Positions 43,893 to 54,945 are shown, numbered from the stretch's first letter. The stretch is DNA of 64,000 bases from Plotosus lineatus (GCA_024760905.1 CM045733.1:28722501-28786500); one strand, 5' to 3'. A program made the numbers and translations. Notes: generated by a model not told the origin, from the sequence alone.

Positions 43893-44800
43893 TGGTGAGC
43901 AAGGCATAGAAAAACTGGAAATCGCAAACACTATATATGCTATATAGGAAAACAGATGCAACTTCATTGAAATTTGGACATAATTTGGGCATAAATAAAA
44001 GAAATAGAAGCAAAGAAAATATGCAAAAAATATTTTGTTTCAGATAATGAAATGGACTTTAGTGAGAAATTGTTAAAAAAATATATATGACGAGAGCCTG
44101 CAAGTTCTGTAATCACTATTAGGAAATCTACCTGACAGTTGCCATGGATACAGAATGCGGCTAAGCCCTGTGGAGCAACACTTAATTGGAAAGCTTTTAG
44201 CATGGCCACTCACTGCCTCAGTCACTCACTCTCTCTCTCTCACACACACACACACACATTCCATTACACAAGCATTCCATTTTATATATAGTAGAAGTGT
44301 AGTGGGTCAATTGTACAAAAACAGAAATATGGTCTATGTGCAGGTGGGTCTTTGTGTGTATCGAGAAAACAAGGCTTAGGAAAAAGAAACAGCTCCTTGA
44401 GAGATGCTGATTATGATGTTGAATCAGCGTTTATTTGGCCTGCTTGAGTCCATTACAGAAATGTTGATGGAAGTTTTGTTCTCAGCAGGAGATTTATAGA
44501 GGAATGCTGAGGGAATGTTATCAATGAAGAGGCATGTTTAACCTCCAGCTCAGACACAAAACACTTCACTCACTTCACACTGAGAGAAACAGGATGAGTT
44601 CTGCATGGGAGAAAACTTGTTAAAGATCACACAGGGCTATAAATCTCTCTCTGTCTGTCTCTCTCTCTCTCTCTTACACACTCACACACACACACACACA
44701 CATGTCTGCAGTAGTTATGCAAGCAAGTTTAAAGTTTAGAACTTTGTGTTTTATTCTCCCTCTGTTATTTTATCTATCTCACACAGAGAGCGTGCAGTCA

Positions 44801-44803
<3 letters not shown>
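43893..44803. other. Unassigned DNA with short CA repeats
   Basis: CT and CA repeats occur near 44225-44260 and 44645-44702. No gene is recognised. Confidence 0.45.
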
Positions 44804-44834
<31 letters not shown>

Positions 44835-44883
44835 TGAGAATGTGTGTGTGTGTGTGTGTGTGTGTCTGAGTATGTCTCTGAGA

Positions 44884-44944
<61 letters not shown>
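44804..44944. repeat. Interrupted (GT)n microsatellite
   Basis: Three GT runs separated by two similar CTGAGAATGT/CTGAGTATGT interruptions. Confidence 0.95.
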
Positions 44945-44945
<1 letters not shown>

Positions 44946-45201
44946 AATCTGTCTGATTTGATAAGAGTTGGACAGGTCTACCTGATCCCCCAGCCACTGG
45001 GTCAATGCTATCAGCCATCTTGATGGAAAAACTGTAGAAAACTAGACCTATCAGCTCACCTTTCTGTTGGATACACATGCATGCAAACACACGAAAATAC
45101 ACTGACGATCAATCTTTATCGACAAACCCTGTAATTACATTTCATTAACTTGGATTGCTAATCTAAAACCTGCACAGAACCAAGAAAGGAATGACAAAAA
45201 A

Positions 45202-45274
45202 GAAAGAAAGAAAGAAAGAAAGAAAGAAATATAATAATAACAACAATAATAATAATAATAATAATAATAATAAT
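45202..45274. repeat. (GAAA)n and (TAA)n microsatellites
   Basis: About six GAAA units then about 12 TAA units with one CAA interruption. Confidence 0.93.
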
Positions 45275-45289
45275 CAGGAAACTTAACAG

Positions 45290-46620
45290 AAGAAAACAAA
45301 TAAAACATGGTGGAAGACAGTGGTGTACTCTCAGGACCCGTCAAGCCTTCTCGGCTGACCTCAACATTATTTGAAGTACTGATCTACATTTACAAATTAA
45401 TTATCGTATTTGTTCCAATTAATTGTATTAATCTATTCCCAACAGACTCTCCTCTGTATTCTGTAGTGTGCCTCTTTTCTGCACTGCTTCCAGCATGTAT
45501 GTGAATGTTATAGGTTTTTTTTTTTTTGGGCCAATAAGATTTCAGCCGCTATGTGCTGCCATGTCAATCTAATCTGCCCAAGGCCTTCAAAATTAGCAGT
45601 GCTTATCGATATCACTTGAACTATATTAGCAAAAGGGCTGTTTCTTTCACCAAATTTCAAATTCGCTTTACGATAACGTCAGCAATTTTATATCTTCTGA
45701 TTGGTTGGTCAGAGAGAAATAAGCTGAATGGTCCGTGGTGATCTGTATGCAATATATTTTAAATTCAAACGCTTACACCCACATGGCTGACAAAGGAGGA
45801 TAAATTGGTGTCAGACATTTATTAAAAACCCATTTTTTAAAACGGAATTTTCCAGAAAAGCTAAACATAACAAGGAAAGGTTTTAAGGTTTACCTTTTTT
45901 ACTTTTGGCTGATTCCTAATTTTGACGGGAAAGTTGTGTAATTATCAGAGTAATGAGCAGGAATGCCACTCTCTCTGTAATATATTATATTATATTATAT
46001 TATATATATTATATTGTCTTTTTGTATATTATTGATGGTTAATATAATTGTAATTCGTATAATTGTTCGTGGTGGTAGTAAGAGGTGGACTAAAGTTCAT
46101 TAAGTCCCACTGAAGGCCCAGGAACAAATGCATGCCACTGGTGGAAGAAAAGAAAGAAAAAAGTAAAATATGACTGAAGAATGAAGAAAATGCAAAATAA
46201 AAGAATGCTGCGAAACACAATAAAATTATCTCAAACATATGGATACATGAAGACCATACCTTTATTTAAAACAAACAAAACAGGTGTGTTGCCATTGATG
46301 TATATTTTTTTATTTTACTGTTACAACTATTACTGGGACATGCTTTATGATGGACTTTGTAAAATCAGTGAAATTTCAGAGCTACAAAACCTATATATCC
46401 TTAGTTGACTTCAACACCAGAGTGGGAGCTAGTGTTCTGCTAAGCTAGGCTACAGCCCTGGAAAATGCATCACTCCAATAGTAAGGATACTTTTGTAACT
46501 TGGTCACATAGACACCCTTATGACCCACTGATTCAAGCTAGTGAAGAAATTTGTAAGGAATTTTAACTAAACGGTGCCCTCTCCAGCACTACTATGATGT
46601 GTGAAACTTGGCTACAGCTG
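45290..46620. other. Unassigned AT-rich DNA
   Basis: A TTATA repeat lies at about 45979-46015. No gene or element family recognised. Confidence 0.45.
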
Positions 46621-46621
46621 A

Positions 46622-47495
46622 GGAATCTTCTTCTTTCTTCTTCTTCTTCTTTTTCTTCCGGCTGTTCCCTTCAGGGGTCGCCACAGCAAATGATCTGCCT
46701 CCATCTCTCCCTATCCTCTGCATCTTCTTCTCTTACTCCAACGACCTTCATGTCCGCCTTCACCACATCCATAAATCTTCTCTTTGGTCTTCCTCTGGGC
46801 CTTCTGCCTGGTAGTTCCAACCTCAGCATCCTACGACCAATATACTCACTATCCCTCCTCTGTACATGTCCAAACCATCTCAATCTAGCCTCTCTGACTT
46901 TGTCTCCAAAACATCTAACATGTGCTGTCCCTCTGATGTACTCGTTTCTGATCCTATCCATGTTTGTTACTCCCAAAGAGAACCTCAACATTTTCATCTC
47001 TGCTACCTCCAACTCTGACTCCTGTCTTTTCCCCAGGGCCACTGTCTCTAAACCATACAACATCGCTGGCCTCATCACTGTCTTGTACACTTTTACTTTC
47101 CTATCACACATCACACCGGACACGTTTCTCCAACCATTCCAACCTGCCTGCATGCGCTTCTTCACCTCTTTTCCACACTCTCCATTGCTCTGGATTGTTG
47201 AGCCTAAGTACTTAAAATCCTCCACCTTCTTTATCTCTGCCTCCTGTAACCTCACCGTTCCTCCATGACTCTCCATGGACTATGATGTTTGCAGATGACA
47301 TTGTGATCTGTAGTGAGATTCTTGTCTAACCTCATCTGTCAGCCTGTCCATCACCATAGCAAACAAGAAGGGGCTGAGAGCTGACCCTTGATGTAGTCCC
47401 ACCTTCACCTTGAACTCTTCTGTCACACCGACAGCACACCTCACCACTGTCTTACATCTCTCATACATGTCCTGCACCACTCTAACATACTTCTC
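46622..47495 (-). mobile_element. RTE copy R8 with internal micro-inversion
   Basis: The minus strand runs from about 47495 (YVRVVQDMYERCKTVVRCAV, VGLHQGSALSPFLF) down to the catalytic region. There about 55 bp (47270-47322) encoding PWTMMFADDIVICSE is present in the opposite orientation, and about 130 bp after it is missing. The post-RT frame 47276-46671 is then open for about 200 codons (GTVRLQEAEIKKVEDFKYLG to MDVVKADMK and CGDP). The 3' end is GGGAACAGCCGGAAG and a (GAA)n tail. Confidence 0.87.
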
Positions 47496-47554
47496 TTGAG
47501 TCTTATGCTAAAGAAAAGCTGATAGTAATCAGAAATTATCTGACCCCACTGCTT

Positions 47555-47850
47555 ATAAGACTTCTTCAACGACACAGTGAATGCTCCCCAGACTGAGACA
47601 GGAGAATTGTACAGAAAACTGCTCATCACTTTGCCAATGACTACTGGTTAAACCTGAGCTCTGGGATACAAGAGGCATCTAATAGAGGTAACATCAAAGG
47701 TGTCTATGAGTTCATAATAGAAGCCATTGAACCCACACAGAAGAAAACGGCTCTATTAAAACCTGCCACAGGCAAGAACATTAAAGTCGAAGCCAAACAG
47801 ATGCAACGCTGGTTCCCAGGGCCATATGTCAAATTTTTGTTTGAGGGACT
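47555..47850 (+). mobile_element. LINE-C-type fragment (linker region)
   Basis: Translation gives GIQEASNRGNIKGVYEFIIE, EPTQKKTALLKPATGKNIK and KQMQRW, the spacer before the reverse transcriptase in an RTE-like LINE. No catalytic motif is present. Confidence 0.5.
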
Positions 47851-47867
47851 TCAAACCTGGTTGTTTC

Positions 47868-48290
47868 TTACAAGAAAGTATTAATTTTTGGTGACTTTAA
47901 TATTTGTTTTGATAACACAGAGGATTCTTTGAGAAAAATGTTCGTGGCTACTCTAAATTCAATAGGGTCAAACAAATCAGAATGTTATAAGATTCACTGA
48001 TAATGCAAGACAGGATTCACATTCTAGACTCAATCCTAATGTTTGGGTTACATTTTAAAAATATGGTCACATTTCATAGTCAGAAATTATTTTGGATAAT
48101 TATCTTATCTCAGTTTCAATACATCTGAGTAATTATATACAAACCCCACCGCATTATCACATCAAACATACCTTTCCATCAAATACTGCAATGTGGCATC
48201 AATAATCTCCCAGAGTTATCATCTATGATTTTATCATTATTCGACTACACAGAGCTTGATCAAGCAGCTACATGCTTAAAGTGACATTTA
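47868..48290 (+). mobile_element. L2/CR1-like LINE endonuclease fragment
   Basis: VLIFGDFNICFDNTEDSLRK and FVATLNSIGSNKSE match the endonuclease C-terminal half of fish L2-type LINEs (GDFNIHVDN consensus). Downstream frames degrade rapidly. Confidence 0.5.
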
Positions 48291-48462
48291 TATTTTTTAA
48301 CTCAGAATTAGCATGAAAATTATAAAGCCACACTTTAAATAATGTAGTTCCTGCTAAAGGAAAAAAAAATGTTATCAATCTGGTATACTGACAATACATG
48401 CACACAAAAACAGTACTTGCAGAACCCTCTCAATGGGAATACATAAAGGGTATTAGATACTG

Positions 48463-48810
48463 GATGGGGCAATGGTGGCACACTGGTATGGTACCCGATT
48501 ATTGAGGTCAGCGGCTCAAGCCCCCCAATATCAATGGTTGTCACTGCTGCCCCCCCACTGCAGCTAACTAGGTTATCAAAAGATGGCCATGCCTCTCTCT
48601 GCTTGCTGTGAGTGGCATGTAAAAAAAAAAAAAAACATTGCTGACTTTCCTCAAGAGTAGGCTGCATAGCATCAGCATGCTTCTGCCCTGTGATGGCCTG
48701 GTGAGCTGCCCAGGTTGTACTTTGTCCTTGCTCAGTTGGCTGAGATGGTTGCCTCTCTCTCTCTGTGACCCTAATTAGGATTATGCATTCATAAAATAAC
48801 TGAATGAATA
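48463..48810 (+). mobile_element. SINE with L2-type tail, diverged
   Basis: The head is diverged (GGGGCAATGGTGGCACACTG, box B-like GGCTCAAGCCC). The body CAGCTAACTAGGTTATCAAA and ATTGCTGACTTTCCTCAAGA precedes the L2-type tail (GATGGCCTGGTGAGCTGCCC, GTGACCCTAATTAGGATTAT) and a GAATGAATA end. Confidence 0.78.
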
Positions 48811-48837
48811 CTTAGTGACTCTTTTTGAATTCTCTTT

Positions 48838-50809
48838 TTCTTTTTCTATCAGGTTTTTCCCTTTTTCAGGACTCGCCACAGCAAATCATTTGATTCGCAT
48901 GTTTGATTTGGCATAGGTTTTTACGTCAGATACCCTTCCTGACACAACCCTTTAGCAAGGGGCAGAAACACACTGATGGCTATGCAGCCTACTCTTTACG
49001 AAAGTCAGCAATGGTTATTTTACATGCCTCTCACTGTAGATAGTGAGAGACATGGCCGGCCTTTGGTCTTCTTCTTCTTTTCCTTTCGGCTTTTCCCTTC
49101 AGGGGTCGCCACAGCGAATCATCTGCCTCCATCTCACCCTATCCTTTGCATCTTCTTCTCTTACACCAACGACCTTCATGTCCTCCTTCACCACATCCAT
49201 GAATCGTCTCTTTGGTCTTCCTCGAGGCCTTTTGCCTGGTAGTTCCAGCCTCAGCATCCTATTACCAATATACTCACTATCCCTCCTCTGTACATGTCCA
49301 AACCATCTCAATCTAGCCTCTCTGACTTTGTCTCCAAAACGTCTTACATGTGCTGTCCCTCTGATGTGCTCATTCCTAATCCTATCCATCCTCGTTACTC
49401 CCAAAGAGAACCTCAACATTTTCATCTCTACTACCTCCAGCTCTGCCTCCTGTCTTTTCCCCAGTTCCACTGTTTCTAACCCATACAACATCGTGGGCCT
49501 CAACATCGTCTTGTACACTTTTCCTTTCATTCTTGCCGATACCCTCCTATCACACATCACACCGGACACTTTTCTCCAACCATTCCAACCTGCCTGCACA
49601 CGCTTCTTGACCTCTTTTCCACACTCTCCTTGCTCTGGATTGTTGAGCCTAAGTGCTTAAAATCCTCCACCTTTCTTATCTCTGCTCCCTGTAATCTCAC
49701 CGTTCCTCTTGGGTCCTTGTCATTCATGCACATGTATTCTGTCTTCCTGAGGCTAATCTTCATTCCCCTCCTTTCCAGGGCATACCTCCACCTCTCTAGA
49801 TTTTCCTGCACTTGTTCTCTGCTCTCACTACAGATCACAATGTCATCTGCAAACATCATAGTCCATGGGGAATCTTGTCTAACCTCGTCTGTCAGCCTGT
49901 CCATCACCATAGCAAACAAGAAGGGGCTGAGAGCTGACCCTTGATTCAGTCCTACCTCCACCTTGAACTCTTCTGTCACACCGACAGCACACCTCACCAC
50001 TGTCTTACATCTCTCATACATGTCCTGCACAACTCTAACATACTTCTCTGCCACTCCAGACTTCCTCATGCAATACCACAGTTGTTCTCTCGGCACCCTG
50101 TCATATGCTTTCTCCAGATCCACAAAGGCACAATGCAGCTCCCTCTGACCTTCTCTGTACTTCTCCATTAACATCCTCAAGGCAAACACTGCATCTGTGG
50201 TGCTCTTTCTTGGCATCAAACCAAACTGTTGTTCACAAATGCTGACCTCTGCCCTTAGTCTAGCTTCCACTATTCTTTCCCATAACTTCATCGTATGGCT
50301 CATCAACTTTATCCCTCTGTAGTTGCCACAACTCTGCACGTCTCCCTTGTTCTTAAAAATGGGCACCAGCACACTTCTCCTCCATTCCTCTGGCATCCTC
50401 TCACTCTCTAAAACCTTGTTAAATGTTCTTGTCAGAAAATCTACTGCTACCTCTCCTAGACACTTCCATACCTCCACCGGTATGTCATCAGGACCAACTG
50501 CCTTTCCATTCTTCATCCTCTTCAATGCCCTCCTCACTTCACCCTTACTAATCTTTGCTACTTCCTGGTCCTCAACAGTCACCTCTTCTACTCTTTTTTC
50601 TCTCTCATTTTCCTCATTCATCAGCTCTTCAAAATGGCCAGAAATGCAGCTGTGAGGGGGGGGGCACAAACCAGTGTCTCTCCCGCACGCCAGTCCCAAG
50701 CCCGGATAAATGCAGAGGGTTGCGTCAGGAAGGTCATCCGGCGTAAAACAAATGCCAAATAAACTATGCAAATCACAAGAAAGAATGGCCAGCCTTTGGT
50801 AACCCAGTA
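48838..50809 (-). mobile_element. SINE with RTE-type tail, split by RTE R9
   Basis: The tail and body occupy 48838-49066 (GTTGTGTCAGGAAGGGTATC, GTGGCGAGTCCTGAA, AAAGGGAAAAACCTG on the minus strand). The body resumes after the RTE at 50801-50809 (TAACCCAGT). Head missing. The interruption point carries the RTE's 15-bp duplication, so the SINE is the older element. Confidence 0.8.
49067..50785 (-). mobile_element. RTE copy R9 with twin-priming 5' inversion
   Basis: The sense strand is minus. The 3' tail and CGDP lie near 49070-49100. A well-kept RT follows, with FEELMNEENERE, GKAVGPDDIPVEVWK, NYRGIKLMSHTMKLWERIVE, FVDLEKAYDRVP and MMFADDIVICSESREQV, all in one open frame to 50633. The next 10 nt are filler. 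Then 50644-50785 is the RTE 5' UTR in reverse orientation (GCAGCTGTGAGG to AAAACAAATGCCAAATAAAC). The 15-bp duplication ATGGCCRGCCTTTGG (49052-49066 and 50786-50800) flanks it all. The long frame 50771-49557 is therefore an artefact in its first 46 residues. Confidence 0.92.
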
Positions 50810-50987
50810 ATTCTCTCCTCTTATTAAATTGTGATTGATTAACTAAACTTGATATTAAACTATCGTGGATTTCCTGCTACATAGTTTGTGTTTTTATCTG
50901 GAGTCACTAAATTAAAGATGGGTTTCCTTTTTTTTTTTTTTTTTAATTTTTTTTTTTAATTTTTTTATTTATTTATTTATTTTTTTT

Positions 50988-51213
50988 ACCTTGGTCCCTC
51001 ACAAGGTTTCTTCCGCATGTTATCTGGGAAGTTTTTCCTTGCCACCATCCCCATAGACTTCCTCATTGGAGATGTAAGAGATTTACAGAGAGTCATCAGT
51101 TTAAATTCTTTACCAAATTTGCTTCACTATGCTAACCTGCTTTGTGGCATTGGCAGTTGCAAAACACTTGAGCAAAATCCAACTGATGTGAACTGAATTG
51201 AATTGGATTGAGC
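50988..51213 (+). mobile_element. L2-like LINE 3' UTR fragment
   Basis: ACCTTGGTCCCTCACAAGGT, GGAAGTTTTTCCTTGCCACC and a GAATTGAATTGGATTG end are typical of a fish LINE 3' UTR with an (ATTGA)n tail. A long T/A run precedes it. Assignment is from memory. Confidence 0.5.
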
Positions 51214-51412
51214 ACCTCAGTGAACTATATTAAAGGGAGAGCATGGTGCCTCAGGTTGTCATAGACACTACCAAAAGTCCCATGTCTATAAAAAAGAGTG
51301 TGATTCTGAGCTTATATTGGAGAAACTGAATAAAGCACTGGATAAGCTTGGAACAGTACAAGCTTCTGGAAATGACTGAATATCTCAGAAATGATAAAGT
51401 GTGCTGAAGATC
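51214..51412 (+). mobile_element. LINE-C fragment, left part
   Basis: Frames give HLSELY, LEKALDKLGTVQASGND and ISEMIKCAED, equivalent to the RT N-terminus of LINE-C (the 'GKAPGxDGIP' region). It continues after the SINE at 51653 with CAKDPLLNWLHKLL. Confidence 0.55.
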
Positions 51413-51652
51413 AGTTCAGTTAATTTTCTGTAACCGCTTAATCCTAATTAGGGTTGTGGGGAGGCTGGGGCCCATCCAAGCCTACTCCGGGCGAGGGTAG
51501 AGTACAGTAGAGTGTAGGCCTTTGATAACTTAGTTAGTTGCATTCGGGGTTGGGGGGGGGGGGGCAGTGACAACCTTCCGGAGAGTGGGCCGAACCCCCA
51601 ACCTTTGGATCAGTGAGCCAGTGCCCTATACTACTAGGCCAGCACTGCCCCT
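51413..51652 (-). mobile_element. SINE (internally deleted, L2-type tail) inside LINE-C
   Basis: Minus strand: head GGGGCAGTGCTGGCCTAGTA, box B-like region, short body, and then the L2 tail CCTCCCCACAACCCTAATTA and GGATTAAGCGGTTACAGAAA. The 12-bp duplication GTGCTRAAGATC lies at 51401-51412 and 51653-51664 with one mismatch. Confidence 0.85.
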
Positions 51653-51797
51653 GTGCTAAAGATCCACTACTAAATTGGCTCCACAAGCTGCTTTGACTTC
51701 TCTGATAAGAATGCTTGGTTCCTGAAGATGTGAGTGATGTGCATACTGACTTTCAAGATTAAGATTAAAGTGACAAGTAAATACAACAACTATGGTT
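51653..51797 (+). mobile_element. LINE-C fragment, right part
   Basis: CAKDPLLNWLHKLL then LVPEDVSDV resembles the RT segment 'LLPxLHxLLCxCWxxGxVPxDMRD'. Stops are present. It ends before the (CTT)n run. Confidence 0.5.
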
Positions 51798-51803
51798 TCT
51801 CTT

Positions 51804-51834
<31 letters not shown>
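51798..51834. repeat. (CTT)n microsatellite
   Basis: About 12 CTT units. Confidence 0.95.
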
Positions 51835-51852
51835 GCATTGTTAAAAAACAAG

Positions 51853-52892
51853 TACCATATTTTCCAGTCCGTAGAGCACACTGGATTATAACGCTCAGTA
51901 TCAATGAACGATGATTGAACAGCCCATTTCCATACATAAGGTGCACCAGATTATAAGGCACATTAAGCAAAACAAAAGTCAGATAAGTCGAACTTGATTC
52001 AACTTATTTACAATAAAACAATAAACTCACTTTTTCAGTTCATTCCTCTTCCACAAATCCATCACATTATTCAACTTCAGTTTCTTAGTTTAACACTTGT
52101 GCGAGTTGAACATAAAGCTCGGATCCCTCTATTATTATTATTTTTTTATTATTATATTGTAATATTTTAATAGCTATTATTCTCTCGTATGCATCGAGTT
52201 GCAGATCAATAGAGAGGGAGATTAGATGGAAAAAGTGTTTTGGAGTCATTACCTAAACTTCTCTCAGCCACTAACCCTTAAAGTGACGATGTCATCACAG
52301 TCGCAAACATGGCAGTGCTCATTCACAGCATGAGTATTGTGTTCATTACAGGATGTAGGTCATTACTCTTAAGGAGCTGTATCAGTGTAACTGCAAATTC
52401 AAGAAGGTTAATCTGCAGTCTCAGGAGGAGACCTATAGCAGTGCTTTATCCGAGTGAAGAACATGAGACTCTCATTAAGCCAGCTGAGCGTTCTGAGACG
52501 CAGAAGCATCCTCGTAACAAGACCGATGTCGGTAGAGACGGAGATTGGGTGGAAAAAGAGTTATCGTCTTGTGGCATAAACTTCTCTCAGCCACTCACGT
52601 ATTACCGAGTGAGTCACCTGACTGCGGTAGCCGTAATTTTGGTATTTGGTCCGGAACCCTCTGACCTACAACCTGTTAATACCAATATCTCGCGTTTGGA
52701 GTTCTTTGGTTAATCTATCTGGAATAATTGTAAACTCTGAATTAGTCTGCTGCACTTGGGTTTTGATGGCATCAGTGAGATGGAGTCACGAGACCCCACC
52801 CACAGACAAGGTGCACCAGGTTATAAGGCGCACCATCTTTTTTTGAAGATTAAAGGATTTTAAGTGTGCCTTATGGTCCGAGAAATACGGTA
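51853..52892. mobile_element. Mariner/pogo-like MITE, about 1.04 kb
   Basis: The left terminus TACCATATTTTCCAGTCCGT and the right terminus, reverse-complemented, TACCGTATTTCTCGGACCAT form an imperfect inverted repeat bounded by TA. Inner copies of GGTGCACCAGATTATAAGGC (left) and GGTGCACCAGGTTATAAGGC (right) are in direct orientation. A 134-codon open frame (52309-52713) matches nothing I know. The interior also has an imperfect direct repeat around AACTTCTCTCAGCCACT (52255 and 52580). Confidence 0.7.
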
Positions 52893-52925
52893 TGCTGTTA
52901 GCTTTGGTTACCCAAGCCCCCAACA

Positions 52926-52968
<43 letters not shown>
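52926..52968. repeat. (CA)n microsatellite
   Basis: About 21 CA units. Confidence 0.96.
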
Positions 52969-52970
<2 letters not shown>

Positions 52971-53130
52971 CAAAGACATGCACATCAGGCTAATTGGCTG
53001 TAATGTACCAATGGCCCTGCAATGGTCTACTAAGCTTTTCCGTATGTACCATGCTTTTGCCCTAAGTCAGCTGGAATTAGCTCTAGCCTCCTTGTGTCCC
53101 GAATAAAGGATAATGAGGTTCAGAAAATGG
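52969..53130 (+). mobile_element. Old L2/SINE-type fragment
   Basis: TTCAAAGACATGCACATCAG, GGCTAATTGGCTGTAATGTA and a tail-like TCAGCTGGAATTAGCTCTAG to GTTCAGAAAATGGAATTAAA are typical of L2-related repeats in fish. It is diverged. Confidence 0.5.
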
Positions 53131-53515
53131 AATTAAATAAATGCAAATTGTCAGTGAAAAATCAACTTAACTCTGAATTAAATTAAATGTGATGTTGCTT
53201 AAGTTTGCAGACACAATGACATTACGATTATGTGCTGCCATTAAGACTAAAGGTGGTCCAGCAATATATTTGAGTGCTCTTTTTTTCCTGAAAAGTGTAT
53301 TCATGGCATTGTTGTTTTCTCCCTTTACATTGAACAAAATGGGGAAGAATCTGCTCAGAGCAACAAATTTGCTATAATGCTAGATTGTTTTTTTTCTTCT
53401 TAACTATAAACAACTTGCTCTTAAACTTAGAGGTTATCTATCAAAAATGACTACCTTTCATGATTAGATTAAATCATTTATTTTCAGCAAAGACTGCAAC
53501 TGGCTGACATGTTCT
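53131..53515. other. Unassigned DNA
   Basis: Nothing recognised. Confidence 0.4.
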
Positions 53516-53527
53516 GTCTTTTTCTAA

Positions 53528-53645
53528 GTACAGTATGTCTGCCTCACAGGAAGCAGGTTCAAATCTTGGGCCCATGTTCCCAGTGTGAAGTCTGCATATT
53601 CTACATGTGCTTGTGTAGGCTACCTCCAGGAATTCCGTTTTCAAG
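53528..53645 (+). mobile_element. Old tRNA-SINE/L2-type fragment
   Basis: GCCTCACAGGAAGCAGGTTC (box B region) followed by AGTGTGAAGTCTGCATATTC and GTAGGCTACCTCCAGGAATT matches the head and early body of the widespread fish SINE with GCATGTTCTCC and GGTTTCCTCC motifs. It differs from the SINE family with heads at 61515 and 35436. Confidence 0.5.
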
Positions 53646-53714
53646 GATTTGAACCTGATTCCGCATATAAACACGTGGATTCGACCAAGGCTTCAGCTCT
53701 GTCCAATCAGTCAT

Positions 53715-54628
53715 TCATAAGTTCTTGGATCCTAAAGGCTTGACATGCCGGTAGACAGGTTTTGACAGATTTTTCAGGATAGCTGCCACCCAAATAGTGA
53801 AACTCGCACTCTTAGATTCATCGGCCGTCATCAGCTCCCTTCTCTCGTTCACCAGTTGTTTGGCTGCTGCTAGAATCCTGCCGTCAAGGGTGGACATTTG
53901 AATCCAGACTTTGGCTTCCCACAGCTGGCCTGAGTTAAGGTGGAGGTGGATACCGGTGTAATAGGCATTATGGCGAGGGGCGTGATGGGTGTTGGCTCTT
54001 CTATTGCTGCCAGCTGGTGGTCAACGGGTGGTATGTCTTCTGTCCCCTCTGACGTTGATGACAGAAGAGAATCTCTAGTGATCTTGGATGTGGAACCACC
54101 GGAGCCAACTGCAGCAGCAATCTTGGCCTTCAGAGACACAACGTTCCTCCTCTGTACCTTGACAATGTGTGGACAGAGGAAGCTAAAGCTGTCATAGACA
54201 CACTTGTCCCTCTAAACCATGTTCATGTCAGCTTGTCCCGACTTCTAACGTCTCATTTTTCCCAGTCTCGTCCGCACACTCTGGAACCGCTGCTTCAGTT
54301 CATCGACAGTCTTCCCCATATATGTCGCCTGATCAGCCCAGAGCTTGGCTTTCATGTGTTTGTCTGTCCAGGATTTGAGCTTCTTGTTGTACATGCACTC
54401 ATTCGCCCAGATGAACTCCACCATGAGTTGTTCTTCATCATCATTGAGTTTTATATCTACTCTGGGCTTCTTGCTTGGGGCAGTGGCGACATCGGTGTCG
54501 ACAGAGGCAACATCAGATTCAGCGTCGACATCAGCTTCTGGAACACGAAGAGGCTCTTCTACTTCTGGGTTTTCCAGCGTGTGAGACCTTGGTCGCTAGG
54601 TAGCTGTCTTCCTCTTAGATTTCAGCAT
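53715..54628 (-). pseudogene. MADF/SANT-like transposon protein, copy 2
   Basis: The start MLKSKRKTAT at 54628 is followed by a stop, an acidic spacer with TDVATAPSKKPRVDIK and the MADF-like domain: EEQLMVEFIWANECMYNKK, KLWADQATYM, VDELKQRFQSVRTRLGKMRR. Then come DKCVYDSFSFLCPHIVKVQ, an SLKAKIAAAVGSGGS stretch, a Pro/Thr-rich linker (ITPLAIMPITPVSTSTLTQA) and the C-terminus RILAAAKQLVNERRELM to VAAILKNLSKPVYRHV. Three in-frame stops and one frameshift near 53880 disable it. Protein length would be about 300 residues. The role (DNA binding for transposition) is inferred from MADF proteins and the PIF/Harbinger precedent. Confidence 0.6.
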
Positions 54629-54639
54629 TCTGGTAGCGT

Positions 54640-54945
54640 TGTCTTCTGCGCCCATATTTATAGTAGAAGAGCGACTTCCGTGAGTGTTCAGTAAGTATTC
54701 CGTGCTGTCCATTACTATTCCATGAACGTTCCGTATTTATTCTGTGCAATGGTCACAGATGTTTCACTGTCTTCCTTGGTTATTCTCTATCTATTCCGTA
54801 CCTTCCGTCTGGGAGCGTGAGTATTCCGTGGTCATCCGTGAATGAACGCGACTGTAACGTAGCCACTTTTGACCATACGGAAAAGGAGGGAAGACTTGCG
54901 GAAAAGTTACGGAACACTTGCGGTATAAAAGGAAAGTCTATGAAC
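54640..54945. promoter_or_regulatory. Divergent promoter-like block with TTCCGT array (copy 2)
   Basis: A minus-strand TATA (CTATAAATATGG, about 54652-54663) faces the MADF gene and a plus-strand TATA (GGTATAAAAGG, about 54932-54942) faces away, about 280 bp apart. Between them lie TTCCGT at 54676, 54698, 54729, 54794, 54802 and 54823. ACGGAA motifs at 54877 and 54909 lie on the right side. The pattern and order match copy 1. Confidence 0.5.
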
